Shown here in pieces: positions 57,297 through 64,000 of a stretch of DNA of 64,000 nt (its first letter is position 1; every line of letters starts with the position of its first letter). The position numbers were made by a program, and so were the translations under genes. The notes beneath the pieces are model-generated. The model was not told the origin of the DNA, did not search any database, and saw only the letters and a program-made list of their open reading frames with translations. The DNA lies in NCBI GenBank assembly GCA_002862125.1, contig PHSP01000001.1:1336501-1400500 (forward strand), written 5' to 3'. This DNA is from Methylobacter sp. KS41 (GTDB taxonomy: Bacteria > Pseudomonadota > Gammaproteobacteria > Methylococcales > Methylomonadaceae).

Positions 57297-57635
57297 TCAG
57301 TCGACCCGGTCGTAAAGCAAAGCGGAATGTGTTACGCCCAGTTCCTTGGGCAGACCTGCCATATACACCAGCCCGATAGCCAGCCCGCCAAGACCCAAAG
57401 GCACGGCAATCAGGCCCAGATCCCCGAAAAGACCGCCGGGAATCAGCAACAGCGCAGCAATATAGCGGAGCATCGATTCCCAATACACGAAAGCCGCGCG
57501 CTGACGCAAATCCCGCGATGCAAGGATCAACGCTACGCTGGTATAAGCCAAGAAGCCTGCAATAAGCCAGTCCCATAAAGGCGCAGGAATATTCAGACCC
57601 GGTAACCGGTAAAAAGGCGGACACGTTAACGTCAA
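57297..57635 (-). CDS. Small multi-span membrane protein, start uncertain
   Basis: 112 residues from a TTG at 57635. Three to four hydrophobic segments: LWDWLIAGFLAYTSVALIL, YIAALLLIPGGLFGDLGLIAV and LGLGGLAIGLVYMAG. In-frame hydrophobic coding (FIFWSGVYNAGLALTL) runs upstream to a TGA at about 57700 without any ATG, GTG or TTG, while an ATG with the expected position lies in another frame. Either initiation is non-standard or a one-base shift has broken the N-terminus near the T-run at 57665. Confidence 0.6.
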   Translation of the reverse strand: MTLTCPPFYRLPGLNIPAPLWDWLIAGFLAYTSVALILASRDLRQRAAFVYWESMLRYIAALLLIPGGLFGDLGLIAVPLGLGGLAIGLVYMAGLPKELGVTHSALLYDRVD

Positions 57636-57795
57636 TGCCAGTCCGGCATTGTAAACGCCAGACCAGAAAATAAAGCATTCATTTTGAATGGCATAGTTTG
57701 TTCATTAAAAGCGGCGTTGCGATAGCGGAAAAATTAAACGGAACGGAACAAAGACGCCTTAATAGGTTTTATTACAAGCCCAAGGATAGCTGCCG

Positions 57796-58338
57796 TTAAT
57801 CACCCGGCCCTACTAAAGTGACCTCTATACGGCGGTTCTGAGCCCTGCCATCTGCCGTGTCATTACTGGCAACCGGGTTATCTTCACCAAAACCCTGTGC
57901 CGAAATAATGGCAGGATCAACTCCCTGCTTAACCAGAAAATCAACTACTTCATCAGCACGTTTGGACGACAAATCCAGGTTGGAGTCAATACCCTGACGT
58001 TTCAAGTGGCTTCCGATCGGCACATTATCAGTGTATCCGCCGATGACCACCTTGGTATGATGCAAAGACGACAAGGCGGGCACCAGTTTGGCAAGAATTG
58101 ATTTGGCAAAAGGGCTGAGTTTATAGCCTCCTTCCGGGAATAAAACATTGTCCAGCATGGTTACCTTCAGCTCGCCCTGAAGCAGAACGATCTTTGCCTG
58201 GTCAGCGCTAAATGCGCTTTCCAATTGATCGTATTGCTGCTGCAAGGCGTTATAACTGTTTGTTGTAACACAAGCAGTCAACGAAACCATTATGGACAGA
58301 GCAAGCAAAACCAAAAGTTTTGTTGTTATTTTGTTCAT
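57796..58338 (-). CDS. OmpA-family peptidoglycan-binding lipoprotein
   Basis: 180 residues from the ATG at 58338, which has GGGAG 7 bases upstream; the ATG at 58350 is inside that ribosome site. Lipobox VSLTACVTT, a helical linker (YNALQQQYDQLESAFSADQA), then the OmpA C-terminal domain: VVIGGYTDNVPIG, LDLSSKRADEVVDFLVKQGV, ISAQGFGEDNPVASN, RAQNRRIEVTL. The Asp and Arg that bind diaminopimelate are in place. It should tether the outer membrane to peptidoglycan. Confidence 0.92.
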   Translation of the reverse strand: MNKITTKLLVLLALSIMVSLTACVTTNSYNALQQQYDQLESAFSADQAKIVLLQGELKVTMLDNVLFPEGGYKLSPFAKSILAKLVPALSSLHHTKVVIGGYTDNVPIGSHLKRQGIDSNLDLSSKRADEVVDFLVKQGVDPAIISAQGFGEDNPVASNDTADGRAQNRRIEVTLVGPGD

Positions 58339-58431
58339 TTTGACTCCCATGGTTATTGATAAAACATTGTAAATTTTATTGATACGCTTAGCTCTGCTTT
58401 AGTCAGATTACATGATTATTATTTTCCAATA

Positions 58432-58530
58432 TCGTCTTTCCGGCATGGATTGCCGGAATCCAGGCTCCATGGATGGAATTAAGCTTACCCTCCATGGCAC
58501 TGGATACCCGCTTCCCGGCGGGTATGACGA
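58432..58530. repeat. Inverted-repeat intergenic element (TCGTC...GACGA)
   Basis: About 99 bp with imperfect arms of some 40 bp: TCGTCTTTCCGGCATGGATT on the left against TCGTCATACCCGCCGGGAAG read from the right, both followed by ATCCAG and CCATGGA. This is the look of a common gammaproteobacterial intergenic repeat. The 70-codon minus-strand frame over it is an artefact of the repeat. Confidence 0.6.
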
Positions 58531-58660
58531 GATCGAGCATAATCTGACAAAGTAGAATTTTGGTAGCATGCTGGAACTCTTTCGCAACGCAACGTATACC
58601 GGAAAATACCGGCTTGCCAAAAAGACAGCAAACTACGGAACTTAAGGAAATAATGCTCTA

Positions 58661-58704
58661 AAAAAGGCCGTCCTCTTTAATTACAATGACGACGGCCTTT
58701 CTTT
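58661..58704 (-). terminator. Rho-independent terminator of the HdeA-like gene
   Basis: Read on the minus strand, AAAGGCCGTC pairs with GACGGCCTTT around a loop of about 18 bases and is followed by TTTT. It begins about 20 bases after the stop of the gene at 58724. On the plus strand the stem is also followed by a T-rich run (CTTTAACTTTT), so it may work both ways. Confidence 0.8.
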
Positions 58705-58723
58705 AACTTTTAAAAACGGTAGA

Positions 58724-59080
58724 TCAGAGATGTAATTTTTTCTTCAGTTTCGTCCAGAAAGATTCTTTCGGAGCCTTTTGGCACTCCTCGACTAAAAAGG
58801 GAACCAGCGTATCAGTATCCACAATCTCGATTACCGCATTTTTGGCCTTGCCCCCCTTGGTGTGCGCAATCGCGGAGACAACATACTGGGGTTTGATGAC
58901 ATCATCAATTGCGATGAAATCCTCGCAGGTCACCTTGCCTAACGGCTTCTTTGGGCTATCCGCTTTAGGTGCCTCTGCTTTAGGAGCCTCTGCTTTAGGA
59001 GCATCAGCCGCGAAAACGAGCGCTGATCCAGTCAACATAACCGCGGCAGCAATGCCGGTTGCAACATGTTTAATATTCAT
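58724..59080 (-). CDS. HdeA/HdeB-family periplasmic chaperone
   Basis: 118 residues. Signal peptide ending in VFAADA, then three PKAEA-type repeats, then the HdeA pattern: VTCEDFIAIDDVIKPQYVVSA ... TLVPFLVEECQKAPKESFW. The two cysteines of the family (VTC and EEC) are both present and should form the disulfide. A basic C-terminus (KLKKKLHL) is added. The acid-stress chaperone role is inferred from the family. GAGGTATAACAC precedes the ATG, and a good terminator follows. Confidence 0.85.
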   Translation of the reverse strand: MNIKHVATGIAAAVMLTGSALVFAADAPKAEAPKAEAPKADSPKKPLGKVTCEDFIAIDDVIKPQYVVSAIAHTKGGKAKNAVIEIVDTDTLVPFLVEECQKAPKESFWTKLKKKLHL

Positions 59081-59367
59081 GTGTTATACCTCTATAGGTT
59101 TATTTTAGGTTTTGGAATGGCGTGATATTAATTTCTACACACGGTTTCATTTTATATCCGCCATTTACATACAATGTCCAAGTTACCGGACAGTGTTTTT
59201 TTGCACCAGAAAGCGCGAGTCATTTTGCCTGTTACCGCGCATAAACAGCCGTTATCGTTTGATAGGCCGGTAAATGTGCAAGTTAACAGGCTCTGGGCAA
59301 CACGGCTTTAATGCATCAGAAAACGGCAACGCGCACCTGATGCACGGCAATTTCAAGAAATTCCTTA

Positions 59368-60093
59368 CTACGGCGCGGCCGTACCGGAAGTCCATGCGGA
59401 TAAGCGATCCGCCATCAGTTCAGCCCAATGGTTGACGGCGTTTTCCGCATCGCCCCACTGCCACTGAAAACCTGTCGTAAACGAACCGCCGCCTATCCGC
59501 TTATCCACCGCCATGGCTAGAATCTGCCCCGACGTTGAGTCGGTTATTTTGGCTTCGGCCTGTGCCGCCCCAACGAAAGGCATTGAACCGGTCGCCAGAT
59601 ATTTGAGATTGGCCAGCATGTGCGCCTGCGGCACTATCATCGAAATGCTGCGCATTACCGGAGTGGCCGTTTCGGCATCGGTCAAGGCTACGTCAAGCTT
59701 CATGACGCCGGGTCCTGCCTGATTAACTATTTGAAATTTCTCACCGAGTTTCTCTTTAAGCTGCTGAGAGAAATAGTTCACCAGCATCTGCTGATCAGCG
59801 GCGGAAAGTTTTGTTGAATCTCCACCCCAGAAAGTCACCGGATCGATCAGGACTTTGTTGTACTGGCTCCACCGGGCGGATGGATTAACATAACGCATCC
59901 CCGCCTGTTCCTTCCCGCCGGCTGTGAGCAGGGAACAGTCATTGCCAAGAAAGGCGCAGTTTACGTCAGCCTGATTAACGGCGACTTTCTGCGTAGTCGT
60001 ACAGGCGCTCAACAGCAATAGGGACATAGCCGCCAACGATAGACCGCTATTCACTTTAATTTGATACTCTGAATTTTTCAATCTAATTTTCAT
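59368..60093 (-). CDS. DUF3313 lipoprotein
   Basis: 241 residues. Signal peptide with lipobox LLLSACTTT. DUF3313 features: RYVNPSARWSQYNKVLIDPVTFW near residue 66, QQMLVNYFSQQLKEKL, GVMKLDVALTDAETATPVMR and the C-terminal WGDAENAVNHWAELMADRL. Family function is unknown. GGAG precedes the ATG. It is related in overall layout, not obviously in sequence, to the DUF4410 lipoprotein at the other end of the cluster. Confidence 0.85.
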   Translation of the reverse strand: MKIRLKNSEYQIKVNSGLSLAAMSLLLLSACTTTQKVAVNQADVNCAFLGNDCSLLTAGGKEQAGMRYVNPSARWSQYNKVLIDPVTFWGGDSTKLSAADQQMLVNYFSQQLKEKLGEKFQIVNQAGPGVMKLDVALTDAETATPVMRSISMIVPQAHMLANLKYLATGSMPFVGAAQAEAKITDSTSGQILAMAVDKRIGGGSFTTGFQWQWGDAENAVNHWAELMADRLSAWTSGTAAP

Positions 60094-60187
60094 AAATTCT
60101 CCTAAGGATTAAGTATGTTGTACATTCAAAATAATGTTGGTTAGTTGTGCGTTACAGCATTTGAATGCCGCGCTGTAAAGGTTACGG

Positions 60188-60610
60188 CTAAAGAGAAGTC
60201 TCCCGTTGAAAAGCCGAGATTTCTCCCCGGTCGCTCTTCAAAGAAATCTCGTCCTGGCTGAAGGCCATGATGGTGCTTGAAGTCACTCTGTTCATGACAT
60301 TCTCATCCTCCGCTCCGGTGATTTTCAGGGTAATATTTTTGCCATTAATAGCCCACGTACCCCGGATCGTGCCGCTGACTCCCTGATTAAGCGTATTGCT
60401 GATAAATCCCATGGGGCGTAATTGGGCGATAAAGCCGCCATCCGCGCGGAAGGAAACCGACTCTTTCATGTCGCCCACTGTACCTAACCAACTGCCCACG
60501 ATCTTTGCGCTATAATCTGCTTCCGCTACCGGTTTCGCGGGTGTGCAAGCAGAGATACCTAAAGCCAGCACCCAGAGTAGGCCGAGAATGGGCAGACACG
60601 AGATGTTCAT
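60188..60610 (-). CDS. Small lipocalin-like lipoprotein
   Basis: About 140 residues from the ATG at 60610, which gives a compact lipoprotein signal (LPILGLLWVLALGISACTP); in-frame starts at 60664 (ATG) and 60673 (GTG) would add a hydrophilic N-region, and none has a good ribosome site. The body, KIVGSWLGTVGDMKESVSFR, GTWAINGKNITLKI and IMAFSQDEISLKSD, resembles a small lipocalin-type barrel. Function unknown. Confidence 0.6.
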   Translation of the reverse strand: MNISCLPILGLLWVLALGISACTPAKPVAEADYSAKIVGSWLGTVGDMKESVSFRADGGFIAQLRPMGFISNTLNQGVSGTIRGTWAINGKNITLKITGAEDENVMNRVTSSTIMAFSQDEISLKSDRGEISAFQRETSL

Positions 60611-60855
60611 CAGGATGCGTGACTGCGGCTGGAAGTTGTCTAAATTGCCTTGCCGGTTAATCATCTTAATCACAGACCAGACCCGACAACGGAAAACCAG
60701 ACCAGACTTTAGAGCAACACTCTGAATTATTCAATTTATAGCTCATTGTTTTTTCCTTTTTTATGTTGAAAAACAGAAATAATGAAGGGCGATATATCAC
60801 CTTACAAACCAAGCGAGCAGTCTTCGCAGACCACCCGCCATGAAGGTCATAACGG

Positions 60856-61704
60856 TTACTGGCCGGGGCCGTGGCTTGCCGCCTCCGCCTGGGCCATTCT
60901 TTTCGCCATTTCAGCTTTTACCGCTTCCAGGTTGAAACTTGCGCCCTTTTGCATTGGCGGAAATTCGAGGAAGGCCTGGATTACCTTGCCCATTACTTGC
61001 TGGACGAACACGAAGCGCCAGAATTCATACTTGAACCAGTCGAAGTATTGCTGCGCGCCGCCCTTCGTACCGTTGTTGGGCCAGCCCTGCCGCTCGAAAG
61101 GATCCAGGCGCAGGTTGGTAATGTACGGCACGTCAACATGGGTCTTTTCGCCTAGCCAACCAGCGGGCTGATCGATGAAACGGAACTTGTAGTCATCAAT
61201 GCGCACCGCGCCGACCGTGCTTTCGCCAAGGTAGAAGATTTCATGCCGGACGGACGGGCCTTTGCCGGTGATAGCGTCCAGCTGGTTGTAACCGTCGAGG
61301 TGATTCTTGTAGGTACGGTCACCGATCTTTTTGCCCTTGAGCAACTCTCCGGAGATGTCCGGGTTGCCGGCAGCAGCCAAGAAAGTCGGGAACCAGTCCA
61401 GCCCGGAGAAGATGCCGTTCTGCACCGTGTCGGCCGGCACATGCCCAGGCCAACGAAGGATTGCGGGCACGCGGAATCCGCCTTCCATGATGGTTCCCTT
61501 GGATTGCGCAAATGGCGTGGTTCCACCATCGGGCCAAGTGAAGAGTTCGGCGCCGTTGTCGGTGGTAAAGACGACGACGGTGCTGTCATCATCGCCCATA
61601 TCCTTGAGCTTCTGCATCACCAAACCTATGTCATCATCGAGTTGGCCATGCCTGCTTCCTCTTCCGACCAGCCATTTTTCGAGTTACGCATCTTCTCATT
61701 CATA
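60856..61704 (-). pseudogene. Arylsulfatase C-terminal remnant with frameshift
   Basis: The frame 61623-60856 encodes the C-terminal part of a sulfatase: VVVFTTDNGAELFTWPDGG, GGFRVPAILRWPGHV, LDGYNQLDAITGKGPSVRHE. The N-terminal domain with the DD and CxPxR sites is absent. Upstream, a strong GGAGTAACATT and ATG (61704) open MNEKMRNSKNGWSEEEAG; the frame is then lost, and GQLDDDIGLVMQKLKD resumes in the frame of the long part. So the fragment is both truncated and frameshifted. It belongs to a different arylsulfatase subfamily from the intact one at 38108-40714. Confidence 0.85.
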
Positions 61705-62545
61705 ATGTTACTCCTTTAATCATTGATCGGAAAACTGATGTTTTGCGTTAAAGCCAAACGCTCCGAATAATACTGCGATTGAATAATTTACGCTATCGGA
61801 TTTTAACTTTAGGCTTGGTTCTACGCTGCAGTTTCACGATAATACCCTCCAGAATCGTCATTCTGCTGTGGATTCACGTCAGGTTATCCTGCCTGACAGC
61901 CTTCGGAGTAATGCAAATCCGTTCCAGACTGATTTGTGGCGGCCCCGTTAAAGCGCGAAGTGAATTCAGGTCCCATGTAAGGACATACAATGCATTTTTC
62001 TATCATTAAAGGACAAGCTTTGGGACCGGGAGGGGGGTTGGCCAGTGCGCCAAGACCAGATGAGCTAACAACACATTCACCTTTATTGCCGGTCTCAAGC
62101 GCATGTTTTAATGACTGGAAATTGCAAATTATCCCTTACTCCGGTAAATTTTTCGAGCGAAGATATGGACGTGCTGTAAGATATTGCTATATTACCGTTG
62201 TGGAATAGCGCATGTGAGATCAGGTCAAACGCGCTGCCTAGCATCCGGATAGAAAGCTTTCATGACAAGGACGGTGCGGATTAAGTTTTGCAACAAATCT
62301 TTCCACGTCAACTTTCAGAGTGACCGGCAGTGGCGATTTACCCGCCTGATGTTATCAAATTGGCATGGATTCAGATATTCGAGGATGTATGTAAACCCAT
62401 TAACTGTGTGTCCCGCACATGGAAGCAGCAGTGATGAAAGACCAGCCCCTTATGCCCCATTTGTTCAGTCGACGCTGCATGTCTTCATGCTTCAACCGGT
62501 ATGAACCTAATAAAACAGAACCTTGAGTTTAACAGAGTTTGCAGC
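61705..62545. other. Divergent non-coding region upstream of cysC
   Basis: About 840 bp with no frame that has both a ribosome site and recognisable product. No strong inverted repeat. It should hold the cysC promoter; the lack of any gene suggests decayed DNA next to the sulfatase remnant. Confidence 0.4.
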
Positions 62546-63217
62546 ATGAGCAAAAATACAAATCGTTTATCACCCGTTACTTCATCCGATGTCGTCTGGC
62601 ACCGCGCCACTGTAACGCGCTTCAGGCGTGAACAGCAAAATAAGCACAAAAGCGTATTGCTGTGGTTCACCGGCCTTTCCGGAGCAGGTAAATCCACCTT
62701 GGCGCACGCCGTCGAAGAAACCCTGTACCAAATGGGCTGCCACACATTCGTTCTGGATGGCGACAACGTTCGGCACGGACTATGCGGCGACCTAGGTTTT
62801 GCCGAAACAGATCGCAAGGAAAACATACGACGCGTGGGTGAGACATCCAGGCTGTTTCTGGAAGCCGGCGTGATCGTGCTCACCGCCTTCATTTCGCCTT
62901 TCCGCGAAGACCGCGAGCGCGTGCGCATGTTGATCGGCGATACTGACTTCATTGAAATCTATTGCCTTTGCCCGATTGAAATATGTGAAGAACGTGATGT
63001 GAAAGGCCTTTACAAGAAGGCGAGACAAGGACTGATAAAAAACTTTACAGGTATTTCCTCTCCCTATGAAATGCCAGAGCGCCCGGAATTGGTTATCGAT
63101 ACTGCCGCGAAGCCATTAGAGGAATGCGTAGAACAAGTAATTGAATTCCTGCAAAGCCAGAACAAGTTGCCTAAACCCGGAGCCTCACCCGGTTTTAATG
63201 AAAAAAATGATTTCTAA
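62546..63217 (+). CDS. cysC: Adenylylsulfate (APS) kinase
   Basis: Makes PAPS from APS and ATP, for sulfotransferases or assimilatory sulfate reduction. 223 residues from the ATG at 62546 ([19 protein letters not shown]), the usual N-terminus; the frame opens at 62501. P-loop [19 protein letters not shown], then [27 protein letters not shown] and the [12 protein letters not shown] loop with the conserved serine. ATP sulfurylase genes are not in the window. It stands alone on the plus strand. Confidence 0.94.
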   Translation: MSKNTNRLSPVTSSDVVWHRATVTRFRREQQNKHKSVLLWFTGLSGAGKSTLAHAVEETLYQMGCHTFVLDGDNVRHGLCGDLGFAETDRKENIRRVGETSRLFLEAGVIVLTAFISPFREDRERVRMLIGDTDFIEIYCLCPIEICEERDVKGLYKKARQGLIKNFTGISSPYEMPERPELVIDTAAKPLEECVEQVIEFLQSQNKLPKPGASPGFNEKNDF

Positions 63218-63395
63218 TCGGAAAAAATATCACTTCTGTTATATGGCTGATTACATTTTTAAGATCGGCATGGCTCAGGCGCCTAAACCTCCTGATCCGG
63301 CATTGCCCAAGCAATTGCACCTCTTAAATCAAAGGCATTGGGGTTATTACCCGCAATCGCGGAGCGAATGATGTAATTAACCACCTACCCTATAC

Positions 63396-63980
63396 TTAAC
63401 CCTGAGGCAAAAACTTATAAATACCCGCGCCAATAATAACTAACGCTACGGTTGCCCAGCCTACTCTATCCATATATTCACGTAACTTCGATTCAAGCTT
63501 TTCACCACCTGCCGCCAATAACATCGCTACCAGAAAAAACCGCCCGCCTCGACCGATGACTGAAGCCAGTACAAAAGGCAAAAACACCATACTCATCGCA
63601 CCAGCAGCGATTGTAAAAACCTTGTAGGGAATAGGCGAAAACCCGGCGACAAATACCGCCCAGAAGCCCCAGTTTTCAAACCAGCTTTTCGCTGTCAAAT
63701 AACTGTCCCAATAATGAGTAGTTTGTAACCAGGGCTCAATGCTGTCAAACAAAAAATAGCCTATTCCATATCCAAACACGCCTCCTAAAACAGAGGCGAT
63801 TGTAGTCAACAGCGCAAAACGCAAGGCTTTATCTGGTTGCGCCAAGGCCATGGGAGCCAACATCACATCCGGGGGTACAGGAAAGAAGGAGGATTCGGCG
63901 AAACTTAACGCGCATAAATATTTGGGCGCATATTCATGCTTGGACCACAACAAGGCTTTGTCATATAGTTTTTGAAACAT
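63396..63980 (-). CDS. YqaA/DedA-type (VTT domain) membrane protein
   Basis: 194 residues, inner membrane. VTT-domain features: ALSFAESSFFPVPPDVMLAPM, with the re-entrant proline pair, GGVFGYGIGYFLFD, and FSPIPYKVFTIAAGAMSM with the second re-entrant motif, then GRGGRFFLVA. DedA relatives take part in lipid scrambling and membrane homeostasis; the YqaA branch is uncharacterised. GGAAAAGAATAACC precedes the ATG. Confidence 0.85.
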   Translation of the reverse strand: MFQKLYDKALLWSKHEYAPKYLCALSFAESSFFPVPPDVMLAPMALAQPDKALRFALLTTIASVLGGVFGYGIGYFLFDSIEPWLQTTHYWDSYLTAKSWFENWGFWAVFVAGFSPIPYKVFTIAAGAMSMVFLPFVLASVIGRGGRFFLVAMLLAAGGEKLESKLREYMDRVGWATVALVIIGAGIYKFLPQG

Positions 63981-64000
63981 GGTTATTCTTTTCCTGATAA

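Noticed and set aside
58408-58620. 70-codon minus-strand ORF
   Set aside because: Lies over an inverted-repeat element whose sequence explains it.

Overview
The window looks like the chromosome of an aerobic gammaproteobacterial (type I) methanotroph, Methylobacter/Methylomonas-like. This is inferred from three things seen together. First, the housekeeping order aroQ-accB-accC-prmA-dusB-fis-purH-purD is gammaproteobacterial. Second, there is a pyrophosphate-type phosphofructokinase. Third, there is a bacterial sterol cluster with squalene epoxidase, oxidosqualene cyclase and a CYP51-ferredoxin fusion, an arrangement known from Methylococcus and relatives. No methane oxidation gene lies in the window, so the assignment stays indirect. 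No tRNA, rRNA or CRISPR array was found.

Layout. Bases 1-12.6 kb: one plus-strand methyltransferase, then the conserved purine/Fis/fatty-acid block on the minus strand. The block is interrupted by an intergenic MITE-like element (2345-2642), by rlmI and an unknown membrane protein, and, between accC and prmA, by an islet holding a FkbM methyltransferase with a well-formed integron attC site and a hicBA toxin-antitoxin pair. Bases 13-24.6 kb: an O-methyltransferase, a 1153-residue protein that may be a pyrophosphate-type PEP carboxykinase, pyrE, a truncated MFS transporter abutting the pyrE stop, an ArsB/SLC13-type permease, a dynamin-like GTPase and PPi-phosphofructokinase. Bases 25.1-31.1 kb: a four-gene sterol operon in the order CYP51-ferredoxin, SnoaL/NTF2-like protein, oxidosqualene cyclase, squalene epoxidase. 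The NTF2-like gene is coupled to CYP51 by an ATGA overlap and has no assigned role.

Bases 32.1-61.7 kb: about 25 consecutive minus-strand genes, nearly all exported. They include about ten lipoproteins (DUF4410, DUF2092, YSC84, OmpA, DUF3313 and others), Gly/His-rich repeat proteins, an outer-membrane barrel, an arylsulfatase, an octahaem cytochrome with a repeat-rich C-terminus, HdeA, DUF4105 and DUF4239 proteins, and a tandem duplication of a DUF2252 + membrane-protein pair. The second DUF2252 gene has a six-copy 10-bp repeat just upstream. Sulfatase fragments lie at 37.7-38.0 kb and 60.9-61.7 kb, so copies of that gene have been made and lost. Bases 62.5-64 kb: cysC (APS kinase) and a YqaA/DedA-type membrane protein.

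How the parts work together: the first block makes purines, malonyl-CoA and shikimate intermediates and modifies ribosomal components. The PPi-PFK, and possibly the 1153-residue protein, point to pyrophosphate-linked central carbon metabolism. The sterol operon converts squalene to 14-demethylated sterols. The long envelope cluster looks like a cell-surface programme of unknown purpose. Start codons were adjusted from the longest open frame where a Shine-Dalgarno sequence, signal peptide or operon overlap favoured an internal start.
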